From assembly GCA_964019425.1 (NCBI GenBank), contig OZ025791.1, positions 1,216,501 through 1,280,500 of the forward strand: 64,000 nucleotides of DNA, read 5' to 3'. A model generated the notes under the pieces. It had not been told where the DNA came from. It was given only the letters and a program-made list of their open reading frames with translations, and made no database searches. The translations under genes were made by a program, and so were the position numbers. This DNA is from Flectonema sp. DT1601 (lineage: Eukaryota; Euglenozoa; Diplonemea; Diplonemida; Diplonemidae). Below are positions 48,358 through 57,685 of the stretch, piece by piece. Numbering within the stretch: position 1 is the stretch's first letter; each line of letters starts with the position of its first letter.

Positions 48358-51288
48358 TTACAAGGGGGTGGAGTCACCGTGAACGTCATCAGCAGAACAT
48401 CTCCTTCGATTGTAACGATATCTTGATGGAGGGGTTCGTTTTTTCAGAGTTGAACGCTCAGACTTTCTCGGCGGAGTTTCATTTTCCTCATGTTCTTCTG
48501 TGTCTGGCGGACTCAAACCTTCTGCCCATGAAGCTAATTGGAACTTCAGGGCCGCAATTTGAGACCGTGCCAAGGCGAGTTGAGCATTTAAATCGCTCGC
48601 CAGTCCCGTTAACATCATGGATTGCTCAAGCTGCTCTGCGTGAGTTGTACACCGTTGGTGATTCAGCTCCGAGAGGCGAAGTTGGGCATCCAGAAGTTGT
48701 TCTGAGAGCTCTGCCGCTTTCTCGTTTGTTTCGAGAGAGTCATCTACTGCTCGACAGTAATTCTCGAGTAAGTCAATCCTACCCTCGGACCATTGTCTCG
48801 CAATAGGTGTATTCTCTTTAACGGAGATAACGTGACTCTCTTGTCGTAAAATCTTGGTCGGCGTGCGGTCGAGAGCTTCACTCTGCGGCATTGTCGGAGG
48901 AATTGAGGCTAGAGGACAAAGAGGGGTGATATAATTAAGGGTAGGGATAAGGGGTTTAATAAGAGGAGTAAAAAGACTACTCGTAGTTGTAAAGAGCGAG
49001 AGGTAGTTCTTTGCTATCTTCATCATAGCAACAGATTCATACAGAACGGGGGTTCGGGGGGAAACTTGTTGACTAAAGTGGGTCATACGGGGACGCGCGG
49101 CACGCAAACTCTCGACCTCCTGTTGAGTATAGAAAAGTCTTATTTTACTTTCTCTTTCCTCATTACATTTGGTCTCCAATTCGTTCGACAGAAGAACAAA
49201 CCTTTGATGGTAATTAAAGAGCGCCATTTCCGATAGGTCTGCTCTCTGAGTCAGATTTGCGAGCTCACGTTTCCTGTAATCTTCCACTAAGTCATATTGT
49301 CGAACTAGTGCAGAAAGAGAAGTCTTCGATTCATCGCGTTCTGCTGTTAACCGTTGAATTACTCCTTCCAGAAGTTCATATTCTTTTCTATCTTTTTCAA
49401 TAATTAAAACAGGGGGCGCAGGAGGAAGTGAGGATGGATCCTGGTTGGTAGCTTTGATCTCAACAGGTAATCCATTTAGTAACTGCTTGTCTTTCTCGAG
49501 GGAGGCTGACATCGCATTAAAGTAAAATAAAAATAGAACATAAAAAATTCGTTCTTTCATTTGCTCTAATTCGTTTTCTAAAATCTGGCATTTCAAGGAA
49601 AGTTTCAGCCTTAATTTTCCTTCTTTTTTTTTGTACAAGGGGGTTTGAGAACCCATGTCAGATTGAGTTCTTATCACTATAGCGAAATCAGCAGGAAGTG
49701 TTTGCGATCCCGTTGACATGAGTTCAGGTGGGGGAGTCTGGAAAGAGATGGAAGAAATAGAAGAGAATGACAAGGAGAGTCCAGTGAGCTCATCCTCATC
49801 TAACAAAACAGAAGGGGCCGGGGAGGAAGAACCATTGGCAATAAGTAGAATAGAAAGAGCCGATGCGTAACAAGTTTGCCAGATAAAACATTTCTCAAGC
49901 CACGATCTTTCAATGGTGAGCTTTTCGATCGTTTTCAGTTTTGTTACTTTGTGGATTTTGACTTCTTCCACAGGGAAGATTTCTTTACCATCTTTTATAA
50001 AACTTGCAGTGGCAGGTTCTTCTTTAATGCTGCGCATTAGTGGTCTTGAATGCCACGTGGGGAGGTTCCTCGTCTGGAACAGAACATATGAGCACTGTCT
50101 GGCGATTCTGGTGCATTCACAAAATAAAGCTTTTGTTGGTGCTAAAGGTGAACCGATGTGACGTGTCCAGATGTTCAGCTGGTCCATGCAGATGTTTCCT
50201 CGTACGCCAACTTCAATAGTAAAAATGTTACAGTCGAAGCCATTAGCGATGATCGAGTCTCTTAGCTTTAGGTATTTCTTTTCCTTTAAGACATGAGAGG
50301 TTTCGAAACGATCTTCATTTGGACACGTCAGCTCCAGAATCAGTGCTCTTTTCGCAAAAAAAGAATAAATAAAAATGTCTGGTCTTAGAGAGGACGAGAC
50401 ATGGCACACTTCAAGAGGAACAATTAGGCGGTTATCACCGACATCGTCGAGGATGACCCAATCATTCGCTAGTGAAAGTTCGCCTGTCTCTTTAGAAATT
50501 CTTTCTAGGGGTTTATTTTCCCCTGTTTTTAAAAAAGTTTGAGAGGGAGGCGGGAGGTTTTCTTTTCTTTTGTTGGCTTTTATTATCAACTCTTCCAAGA
50601 AGATAACAATGCGTTTTAGAACGCTGTCGTGACGCCACGTGAACCTCCCTTGTGTTAAAGAGACAGGACAGCCTGTTAAGACATGCCTGAGGGTAGGATT
50701 CACTTTGCCACACAAAACACAATTTTGGTCCACATTGGTGATGTTCCACCTCTTTAAATTATCTTGTGAGGGGAGGGTGTTTGTAACCGCTTTCAGTTGA
50801 AATGAGATATAGGCAGGATTTCCCTCCCTAAGTACCTTATTCCAGGTGAAATCGTTTATCATACATTTAGACCACTCCTTCCACTGACCTTGGACTTGTA
50901 ATTTATTCAAAGAGTTCAGTAGTTCATCTGTGGCTTCCACTTCAAAACGCTTAAGGAGATCGGGGCGAGTAGTACGTAGATCGCGCAATCGGTGACCAAG
51001 ACCAGCTGATTGCTTCGCAAGAGAACGGTAAGAAAAAAACTTAATAAGGCGCTCCCACTCAGCAGAAGCTGAAAACTTTTTCGACCAGTTGGACGATTTC
51101 TCCATAATAACATTGTAGACACCGTGCATGTCAGAGTCCTGTGAGGATCTGAGGATGTCTAGTTTAATTGATTGCGCTTGTTTATATAGCGTCTCAACTC
51201 TTTTGTGTCTGAGACCAACAGTGTTCTTTGAACCGGTAAAAAGGATGACTGTGTTCGCAGAGCGGACAAATCCCCACCATTTCTTCAA
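48358..51288 (-). CDS. Non-LTR retrotransposon polyprotein, RLE-bearing C-terminal part
   Basis: 976 open codons with no ATG at the upstream end, so this is the 3' part of a longer ORF. Domains in order (residues from the frame start): a post-RT region (1-180); a CCHC finger C190-C193-H202-C207 in CVLCGKVNPTLRHVLTGC, followed by RFTWRHDSVL, as in R2-like elements; and a restriction-like endonuclease with RPD (302-304), E319 in LELT, the KEKKYLKL helix (335-342) and EVGVRGN. Beyond about residue 470 comes a ~500-aa extension unusual for such elements: Ser/Pro-rich linkers, then leucine/glutamate-rich coiled-coil stretches (around 620-760 and 830-930) and a basic end. The enzyme would nick DNA and prime reverse transcription at the target. 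The RT domain itself is lost here by 5' truncation. A fragment with an RT domain, probably from the same family, lies at 63640-64000. Confidence 0.75.
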   Translation of the reverse strand: MKKWWGFVRSANTVILFTGSKNTVGLRHKRVETLYKQAQSIKLDILRSSQDSDMHGVYNVIMEKSSNWSKKFSASAEWERLIKFFSYRSLAKQSAGLGHRLRDLRTTRPDLLKRFEVEATDELLNSLNKLQVQGQWKEWSKCMINDFTWNKVLREGNPAYISFQLKAVTNTLPSQDNLKRWNITNVDQNCVLCGKVNPTLRHVLTGCPVSLTQGRFTWRHDSVLKRIVIFLEELIIKANKRKENLPPPSQTFLKTGENKPLERISKETGELSLANDWVILDDVGDNRLIVPLEVCHVSSSLRPDIFIYSFFAKRALILELTCPNEDRFETSHVLKEKKYLKLRDSIIANGFDCNIFTIEVGVRGNICMDQLNIWTRHIGSPLAPTKALFCECTRIARQCSYVLFQTRNLPTWHSRPLMRSIKEEPATASFIKDGKEIFPVEEVKIHKVTKLKTIEKLTIERSWLEKCFIWQTCYASALSILLIANGSSSPAPSVLLDEDELTGLSLSFSSISSISFQTPPPELMSTGSQTLPADFAIVIRTQSDMGSQTPLYKKKEGKLRLKLSLKCQILENELEQMKERIFYVLFLFYFNAMSASLEKDKQLLNGLPVEIKATNQDPSSLPPAPPVLIIEKDRKEYELLEGVIQRLTAERDESKTSLSALVRQYDLVEDYRKRELANLTQRADLSEMALFNYHQRFVLLSNELETKCNEERESKIRLFYTQQEVESLRAARPRMTHFSQQVSPRTPVLYESVAMMKIAKNYLSLFTTTSSLFTPLIKPLIPTLNYITPLCPLASIPPTMPQSEALDRTPTKILRQESHVISVKENTPIARQWSEGRIDLLENYCRAVDDSLETNEKAAELSEQLLDAQLRLSELNHQRCTTHAEQLEQSMMLTGLASDLNAQLALARSQIAALKFQLASWAEGLSPPDTEEHEENETPPRKSERSTLKKRTPPSRYRYNRRRCSADDVHGDSTPL

Positions 51289-51290
51289 AA

Positions 51291-51333
51291 AAGTTTAATT
51301 TAGTTGGACACCATGGCTTACAACCCTTCCTTT
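51291..51333 (-). mobile_element. B element sliver
   Basis: About 43 bp (ttaatttagttggacacc... acccttcc) matching the interior of the B unit, between the truncated LINE and a short module A piece. Confidence 0.6.
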
Positions 51334-51579
51334 GGGCCTGTTAAAAAAAAATAAAAAAATAAAAAGAAAGTTTACATCGGGAATAGGGCAGGAGCCAAAA
51401 GCTCCCAGTCCGTTACTTCCCACTTTATCGAAATTCCGTTTTTTTTTCTTTAAAAAATAAATAAAAAGAATTTAAAATAAAAAAAAAGAATAAACAATGT
51501 TATCATTGTTTTTTTTTATCGTTCGACTTTGTTGACTAATTTCTATTTTCCGTTTTTTTTTTTTTCTTTAAAAAATAAA
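51334..51579 (+). mobile_element. Short plus-sense A terminus and satellite remnants
   Basis: Positions 51334-51436 are the last ~100 bp of module A in plus sense, ending ...cgaaattc with the terminal hairpin, a strongly 5'-truncated insertion. Positions 51437-51579 are inverted satellite fragments up to the left end of MULE1. Confidence 0.65.
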
Positions 51580-51811
51580 GGGAAAACCTCTAATTCAACA
51601 AAAATAGTTTGCGAAATCGCCAACTCCCTACAAAAAAAAGTTATCCACCAGGACTCGAACTTGACCCGAAAAATTGACCATCGGCCGAAATATTAGGGAA
51701 AAAAGTTACCGCACCGGGACTCGAACTTGACAGATTTAAAAAAAAAAAAAAATTCTTAATTTTTATTACAAAGTTTTTTTGTTGCAGCTTTCCACAAAAA
51801 AAAATTAAAAG

Positions 51812-52486
51812 ATGCCTGCTACTACTTATGCTGTTGGAGACTACTTCCGCACACAGGAAGAACTGATCCAGACTGTGTTTCGGGTGAACACTGTGCTAGG
51901 ACACAGCTGCAGGGTGCAGAGAAGGTGCCCCACGTACCTCACCCTCGCCTGTCCAAACGACGAATGCCAATGGACGGTGAAGGCAAAGGTGGTGGAGGGG
52001 GAGTGCCGCGTGACGAAGGTGGAGAGTCACACTTGCGCTCCTGGGGAAGCGAGGCGGGGCTGCGATGGCACGTCGGACTGGATTTCCAGTATTTTGGAAG
52101 AGAAGGTAGCCAGTCAGTTTGACTACGGGCCGAAACAAGCGGCAATTGACTTAAAGTCATTCCGCGACGTTGCGGTCCCCAAAAAGACTGTGGAGAGGGG
52201 TCTGGAGAAGGCCAAGGAGAAGGTCCACGGGTTGATGGGCGAGCAGTACGGCCTAATAGCACCGTACCTCACCGACCTCCAACAGCGCAACAGCCAGATG
52301 TACTGGAACATCGAGAAGAGAGATGATGGTGCTTTTGAGAGGGTGTTTTGGTCTTTTGTGAGGCCAGAAACAGCTGAGCACCTGGCACCTGTCATCTGCA
52401 GCGATGCATGCAGTCTGACGGGTCCGTTTGGTGGGTGCTTGTTCATCACCGTGGGGATCGACGCCGAAAGGCATGTTATGCCTTGA
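51812..52486 (+). CDS. MULE1 transposase, N-terminal exon-like part
   Basis: 224 codons from ATG 51812. An N-terminal zinc-binding region (LACPNDECQW ... ESHTC) is of the type that precedes the MULE domain. It is followed by the conserved EKVASQFDYGPKQAAIDL region and the start of the catalytic core with the first acidic residue in CSDACSLTGPFGG. It aligns end to end with residues 10-230 of the intact MULE2 protein (55491-57476). The frame meets a TGA at 52484-52486, within the first bases of the inserted B element, so the stop is due to the insertion. The rest of the protein continues at 53989. Confidence 0.8.
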   Translation: MPATTYAVGDYFRTQEELIQTVFRVNTVLGHSCRVQRRCPTYLTLACPNDECQWTVKAKVVEGECRVTKVESHTCAPGEARRGCDGTSDWISSILEEKVASQFDYGPKQAAIDLKSFRDVAVPKKTVERGLEKAKEKVHGLMGEQYGLIAPYLTDLQQRNSQMYWNIEKRDDGAFERVFWSFVRPETAEHLAPVICSDACSLTGPFGGCLFITVGIDAERHVMP

Positions 52487-53988
52487 GTTGAATTTCCAGG
52501 TGAGATTTGGACTGTTAGCTTTTGGCTAAGGCCCTCCCTGAAGAGCAAGAACAAAAAAACTACTCACACCTGAAGAAAACATACACAAAGAACACACTGT
52601 AAGCTGTGTGTGTATTTTGTGTTTGTCACAACAGGAGAGAAAAGAAAGAATGTCAAGGTTGGTCACCTTGCCTATCAACGCACAACATTGGTGGTCTCTA
52701 CTAGACCCTGAGTGATCCCACTGGATATCTCATCGTTCATAGTACCCTGTGTGAAGTTATAAAATCAAAGGTAAACTATGAACTACAAATGACTTAGCCT
52801 GTTATTATAATGCCACAGGCAGGCCCTGCATTCAGCAACTATCCAGCAGTGCTTGGATGTCCTGATCTTCTTCTAAAAAAAAGAAAGAAAAACAAAACTG
52901 TAGCTGGGATCACTCAGGATCAACAGACTACCAATGCTACCTGTTGTACTTGCTCACTATGGGGGGTGATGCCAAACACCCAGAAGTACTTAACTACTTT
53001 CCTTCTTGCTGCCCAGGAGTTTCTGACCAGAACTAATAGAAAATAAAAAGTAGATGGGAAACAATAAAAAGTAAAATGCATATAACTGAAGTTAAACAAG
53101 ACAAATGAAGTAACAGACCAGAACAGAAAGAGAATTGTAATAGAAGATTACAAATAAAAAAATGCAAGTATCAACACATGATCAAGATACACCAGCAGCT
53201 AACAAACAACATAAAATTGAAGATCATTTGCCAGAGTATTTCAACCATGGTAGAATACTCGCCCCTCTGGCAGGGATTATCCCAGACTTGTCCTTTAATT
53301 TAGTTGGACACCATGGCTTACAACCCTTCCAGAGGGAAGCACCATTATGACTTCTATTTTTTTTCTTCAAGAAAATCATAAGGTGGGAACAAAGAAAAAT
53401 GCTAAGAGGAACCCCCTATTAACACCTAAGACATCTAAACTGCAGCCCAGCCTATGCCCAATGCACTAACAGGTCATTCCCTCACACTCAGATCAAAAAA
53501 TCAAAGTTCAGAGTGCATCTTAGCGTGAATGAGAGAATTTCCTCCCGCTTATTTTGAACAAAAGGGATAGGAGAAGGGATAGAAAACGAACATAAAAATA
53601 AAATTCTAAGTGAGAAACACTTAGCAGAAACACTTAGCAGCTTTTAAGGAGCTGAAAAGCAAAAAAAAAAATCTAAGTGAGAAACACTTAGTAGAAACAA
53701 TTTGTAGCTAATTAAGCTGAAAATAAAAAAATAAAAAAATTTCTAAGTGAGAAATACTTAGCAACTTTTAGAACAAATATTTCAGTAAATAACCTGTAAT
53801 GATTAAACCATTACAAGTTTGATGCCAAAACTGACAAGGACTGAGTTGAATTTCCAGGTGAGATTTGGACTGTTAGCTTTTGGCTAAGGCCCTCCCTGAA
53901 GAGCAAGAACAAAAAAACTACTCACACCTGAAGAAAACATACACAAAGAACACACTGTAAGCTGTGTGTGTATTTTGTGTTTGTCACA
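52485..53988 (-). mobile_element. B element 1.1-mer inserted in MULE1 transposase
   Basis: Minus-sense B: one full unit of 1358 bp (52485-53842) plus the terminal 146 bp of a second unit (53843-53988). In element sense it is a 5'-truncated unit followed by a full unit, ending ...aattcaactc exactly at the target (aaggcataac), the same layout as the 18040-25442 array. On the plus strand the first bases include CAG|GTGAGA and the right edge is TTTGTCACAG|CC, resembling splice sites. Confidence 0.8.
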
Positions 53989-55401
53989 GCCTACTCGGTT
54001 GGAGTGGTCGAAAACCACGAGGGATGGGCATACCACCACACCCACCTGAAGAACCATTTTGGCGACCGACTGAAAAGGTTCGTCTTGATTTCCGACAGGC
54101 AGAAGGGGCTGGAGTCCGACACCTCCCTGCACGGAGTCGTGTTGCACCATGCTTTGTGCGTGCAGCACTTGGTTGGCAACGTGGCCAGCCAGACGAAGAT
54201 ACCGAAGGTTGATGCGACGTTGTTAGTGTGGAAGATTAGCAAGCTAAGCATCGAAACAGAGGCCGAGACGTGCCTTCAAGGGATAAAGGACAAGTACGGA
54301 AAACGTGCCCATCGTTATCTGCTTAAGTCAAACCTTGAAAGGTGGTCAGACGCTTACTGGCCTTCGGGTGTCCCCAGATGCAACACCTACACCTCCAACG
54401 CGTCGGAATGCGTCAACGCCGTGTTCAAGGAGACTCGGCAAGGGAGTCTTTTATCTGTGATAAAGGACACCCGTTGTTGGACAACGGACACCTACGCCAG
54501 CCGACGCGAGATGCATGCTGACGTTCCTGCGAACTATCCGGTTCCGACAGTGGAGTTGTTCGTTCGGGGGAGTGCCACCTCAGCAAACAACCATGCTGTC
54601 ACACCACTGGGTGAAGGACAATGGGAAGTACGACGAGAACACGGGTGGTTGGTGTGTCTGAAAGATGGAACATTAGTGTGTGGCTGTCCTGATTTCCTCC
54701 GCCACAACCTACCTTGCATCCACACAGTCAGAGTATTGACACATCAGCGCAATAATGTCTTTACTCACGAAACCTCTTTGCCTCCCTACACCAGAATGAG
54801 CAGCTACAGAGAGCTCTACCGCGTCTCTGTGTACCCACAGGCGATACCTACCGGACAGCTTCAATTCGACGGCACGAAACCCCCTGTTGTGCAGAAGGGT
54901 GTCGGGAGAAGAAGAAAGGTTCGGATTCGCTCCAACGGTGAATCAAGGACCCTGACGTGCTCCAACTGCGATGCTAAAGGTCACAACAAACGAAGTTGTC
55001 GGAAACCAACCTCGCAATCATCAAAGCCAGCAGCAAAGCCAGCAGCGAAGAAAGCAGCAGCAAAGCCAGCAGCAAAGCCAGCAGCAAAGCCAGCAGCAAA
55101 GCCAGCAGCAAAGCCAGCAGCAAAGCCAGCAGCAAAGCCAGCAGCAAAGCCAGCAGCAAAGCCAGCAGCAAAGAAAGTAGCAGCAAAGCCAGCAGCAAAG
55201 ACAGTCAAGAAGAAGCGAAAGCGATCACACAAAAAAGTTTCCGAAATGGACAGCTCCACACAAAAAAGTTTCCGAAATGGACAGCTCCACACACGAAAGT
55301 TTCCGAAATGGACAGCAAAAAAAAAAATTTTTTTTCAGCAACAAAAAAATTTTTTTTCAGCAAAAAAAGTTTTTTCTAGTGGAAAACCTATAATTTGCTA
55401 A
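53989..55401 (+). CDS. MULE1 transposase, C-terminal part
   Basis: It continues the MULE1 protein after the B insertion (AYSVGVVENHEGWAYHHTHLKNHFGDRLKRF). It carries the second acidic residue (LISDRQKGLESD), the glutamate in SNASECVNAVFKE, a SWIM finger (CGCPDFLRHNLPCIH) and a CCHC knuckle (CSNCDAKGHNKRSC). The tail is lysine/alanine/proline-rich, about 12 AKPA repeats encoded by a 12-bp tandem repeat at 55020-55200. The last ~55 codons read through the 31-bp subterminal repeats and into the left end of MULE2, so the true original C-terminus is uncertain. An open frame extends left to an ATG at 53968 inside the B element, which is probably not a native start. Confidence 0.75.
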   Translation, partial: AYSVGVVENHEGWAYHHTHLKNHFGDRLKRFVLISDRQKGLESDTSLHGVVLHHALCVQHLVGNVASQTKIPKVDATLLVWKISKLSIETEAETCLQGIKDKYGKRAHRYLLKSNLERWSDAYWPSGVPRCNTYTSNASECVNAVFKETRQGSLLSVIKDTRCWTTDTYASRREMHADVPANYPVPTVELFVRGSATSANNHAVTPLGEGQWEVRREHGWLVCLKDGTLVCGCPDFLRHNLPCIHTVRVLTHQRNNVFTHETSLPPYTRMSSYRELYRVSVYPQAIPTGQLQFDGTKPPVVQKGVGRRRKVRIRSNGESRTLTCSNCDAKGHNKRSCRKPTSQSSKPAAKPAAKKAAAKPAAKPAAKPAAKPAAKPAAKPAAKPAAKPAAKPAAKKVAAKPAAKTVKKKRKRSHKKVSEMDSSTQKSFRNGQLHTRKFPKWTAKKKIFFQQQKNFFSAKKVFSSGKPIIC

Positions 55402-57685
55402 CTTTTCATGGTCAAATCCAATAGTGATTCGTAATTCTTGTTTAATTGATAGCCTTAGCCCTTGTATTCCCAGAAGCCTTAATCTCTAAAATGGATCAGA
55501 ATGACATTCAAGCAGTTCCCTTGGTTGTTGGGGATGTCTTCCCTACAACAGACCAGCTGCTTGCACGTGCCTTCGAGTTTAGCTGCCGGTCAGGTCTAAC
55601 CTACCGCATTCACCGATGTGATAAGACCCGACTAACATTGAAGTGTTCAGTTGACAGCTGCCGCTGGGTTGTTAAGTCCAAGAGGGTAGAGGGGGAGATG
55701 ATGATCCTTTCTATTGGGGAGCACCAATGCAGTGCTGGTGAACACAGGGCATGCGACGGGATTGCAGAGTGGGTATCCCAGAAACTGCGAACTAAGGTTG
55801 AGGGTTGCTATGACTATGGGCCGAAGCAGGCACAAAAGGATCTGCTAGCCTTTCGGGAGGTGGCAATCAATATTAAAACTGTCACCAGAGGTCTCGAACT
55901 TGCACGGGACCTTGTGCATGGGAAGCAGGACGAGGTTTATGCCCTTGTAGCCCCTTACCTGGCAGATCTGCAGTCAGTTAACCCTGACATGGTATTCCAC
56001 ACTGAGAGGCGTGATGACAATGCGTTCTCACGATGTTTTTGGTCGTTTTTGACGCCAGAAAGTCTGGACACCCTTTTACCGATTTGCTGCTCCGATGCAT
56101 GTTCGCTAACAGGTCCATATGCCGGACTCTTGTTCCTGACTGCCGGCTTAGATGGTGATAGGCAGGTTGTGCCCCTTTCATTTAGCATTGGGCCTTCTGA
56201 GGATCAAGAGGGCTGGCAGTACCACCACTCCCACACACGTGACCACTTCGGTGCTCATCTCAGGCGCTTTAGCCTTTTTTCTGATAGACAAAAAGGTCTT
56301 GAGAGTGACAACACATTAGATGGTGTCATAGCCCATCATGGGCTATGCACCAAGCACCTAGTTGGCAACGTGTCAACAGAGACATGCTTGACTACAGGAC
56401 AGGCTTCAGATGTTATCTGGGTGCTTGCCAAGTGCCAAGAAAAAGCCACTGCTGAAGCACTGCTTAACGACGTGAAGGAGCAATTCGGCCAGGAAGCAGA
56501 GAATTACATCCGCAGCACAGGGTTGGAGAGATGGTGTGACGCCTTCTGGCCAGAAGGACTACCTAGATTCCAGACGTACACTTCGAATATTGCAGAGTGT
56601 ATGAATTCCATTTTTAAGGAACCACGCCAAGGGAGTATCATAACAATTCTGAGACGTATTCGTGAATGGTGGACTGATAAAATGGCAGAAAGAAGGACAC
56701 AACATGCTGCATTGCCAGTGGGGGGTGCACTGCCCGCAATAGGCCTCCGCATTGACGGCATGGTCAGTAAGGCCAACTTGTGTACGATAGTCTCCCTGGA
56801 AGGGGAGGGGGAAAACGCTGTGTATGAGATTAGACGGGATGGCCAGGGGTGGGTGGTAAAGATCGGAGGGGTGGAAAACCTGTACAGCTGTAATTGCCCT
56901 GTCTTTGCTAGGTATGGGCACCCCTGCCAGCATGTTATAAGAACTCTCATGCACCTCAGCATTGACATTAAGACCGGAGCCCTTCCCCACTGCTATAGTA
57001 TTCTGGGTTATCGGAAGCTGTATCGTCCAGCGCTATACCCTTCACGAACACCATTAGGTGCCCTTCAAGCAGATGGCACACTGCCACCGGAAGTGAGGAA
57101 GGGAGTTGGGAGAAAAAAGAAGCTCCGAATTAGGAGTAAGGGGGAGGTCCGTGAAATCACGTGCCGTAAGTGCTTGCAGAAAGGTCACAACAAGAGGGGA
57201 TGCAAAAACACAACGGCTGGAGCTGCCAAGCCTGCCCCAAAGGTAGCTGCCAAGAAGTCATCTGCAAAGCCTGCCCCAAAGGTAGCTGCCAAGAAGTCAT
57301 CTGCCAAGCCTGCCCCAAAGGTAGCTGCCAAGAAGTCATCTGCCAAGCCTGCCCCAAAGGTAGCTGCCAAGAAGTCATCTGCCAAGCCTGCAAAGAGGCG
57401 GAAGCGTAAGTACTCATCAAGCTCAACAAGTTCCTTAACAAGTTCATCGTCAAGTTCATCATCAAGTTATTCATAGGGCAAGAGGAAAAGAAAAGCCTTA
57501 TGGTAAAAAAAGCTAAATATCATCATAATTTATTGGATTTGGTTCATATAGAAAATTATTTCACGTATTCCACCCACAGGGGGTTGTAGGGTCAGGGCCC
57601 CAGTAACTTAAAAAAAAAAAAAAATGGCTGTCTATTTCGGAAACTATTTTGTGTGGAGCTGTTAGCAGATTATAGGTTTTCTACT
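55378..57685 (+). mobile_element. MULE2 transposon, apparently complete
   Basis: Inverted ends AGTGGAAAACCTATAAT (55378) and its imperfect complement ending at 57685 (attataggttttctact), about 24 bp each. One 31-bp-type subterminal repeat (tatttcggaaactattttgtgtgg) lies just inside the right end. It contains a single intact transposase ORF. No clear target duplication is visible, because the left flank is MULE1 and the right flank is a truncated LINE copy. Confidence 0.7.
55491..57476 (+). CDS. MULE (Mutator-like) transposase, intact
   Basis: 661 codons from the ATG at 55491 (context aaaATGg); the frame is open 45 nt further upstream but without ATG. The enzyme would cut and join MULE ends in the nucleus. 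Domains: an N-terminal zinc-binding module with C52, C57, H78, C80; the MULE catalytic core with likely triad D202 (CCSDACSLTGPY), D265 (LFSDRQKGL) and E369 (SNIAECMNSIF); a SWIM finger C467/C469/C479/H481; and a CX2CX4HX4C knuckle C558-C571. Four 13-residue repeats (AKPAPKVAAKKSS) follow, then a basic stretch and a Ser-rich end. The lysine-rich tail resembles histone H1 tails and probably binds DNA. No stop or frameshift, so it may be recently active. Confidence 0.9.
   Translation: MDQNDIQAVPLVVGDVFPTTDQLLARAFEFSCRSGLTYRIHRCDKTRLTLKCSVDSCRWVVKSKRVEGEMMILSIGEHQCSAGEHRACDGIAEWVSQKLRTKVEGCYDYGPKQAQKDLLAFREVAINIKTVTRGLELARDLVHGKQDEVYALVAPYLADLQSVNPDMVFHTERRDDNAFSRCFWSFLTPESLDTLLPICCSDACSLTGPYAGLLFLTAGLDGDRQVVPLSFSIGPSEDQEGWQYHHSHTRDHFGAHLRRFSLFSDRQKGLESDNTLDGVIAHHGLCTKHLVGNVSTETCLTTGQASDVIWVLAKCQEKATAEALLNDVKEQFGQEAENYIRSTGLERWCDAFWPEGLPRFQTYTSNIAECMNSIFKEPRQGSIITILRRIREWWTDKMAERRTQHAALPVGGALPAIGLRIDGMVSKANLCTIVSLEGEGENAVYEIRRDGQGWVVKIGGVENLYSCNCPVFARYGHPCQHVIRTLMHLSIDIKTGALPHCYSILGYRKLYRPALYPSRTPLGALQADGTLPPEVRKGVGRKKKLRIRSKGEVREITCRKCLQKGHNKRGCKNTTAGAAKPAPKVAAKKSSAKPAPKVAAKKSSAKPAPKVAAKKSSAKPAPKVAAKKSSAKPAKRRKRKYSSSSTSSLTSSSSSSSSSYS

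Larger units (their letters stand above)
42683..51290 (-). mobile_element. Giant RLE-type LINE, most complete copy
   Basis: Continuous 8.6 kb. On the plus strand: module A (42683), about 27 satellite monomers, module U (from ~46800) with the GGTATCTC tract and two ~213-bp repeats, 3' untranslated sequence (~47880-48357), and a 976-codon open frame to 51288. In element sense the satellite, U and A make an unusually long (~5.7 kb) 3' untranslated region. The 5' end is truncated: the RT domain expected upstream is missing and a B sliver starts at 51291. Confidence 0.65.
51580..55377 (+). mobile_element. MULE1 transposon, interrupted by a B element
   Basis: The left end GGGAAAACCTCTAATTC (51580) matches the inverted ends of the element at 61663-63020. 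Between the left end and the ORF lie two copies of ggactcgaacttgac (about 51651 and 51718), B-box-like on the minus strand. The transposase runs from 51812 to the right side and is split by the B insertion at 52485-53988. Right-hand 31-bp subterminal repeats (tttccgaaatggacagctcc) are at 55235-55320. The expected GGGAAAACC right end is not seen: MULE2 starts at 55378. Confidence 0.7.

Noticed and set aside
52485-53988. 146-bp direct repeats at both ends of the B insertion read as LTRs
   Set aside because: They are the ends of one full and one partial tandem unit, as the array at 18040-25442 shows. There are no primer-binding or polypurine sites and no coding sequence.
54974-55292. Leucine-, glutamine- or serine-rich frames over the AKPA repeat
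   Set aside because: Alternative readings of a 12-bp tandem repeat inside the MULE1 transposase tail.
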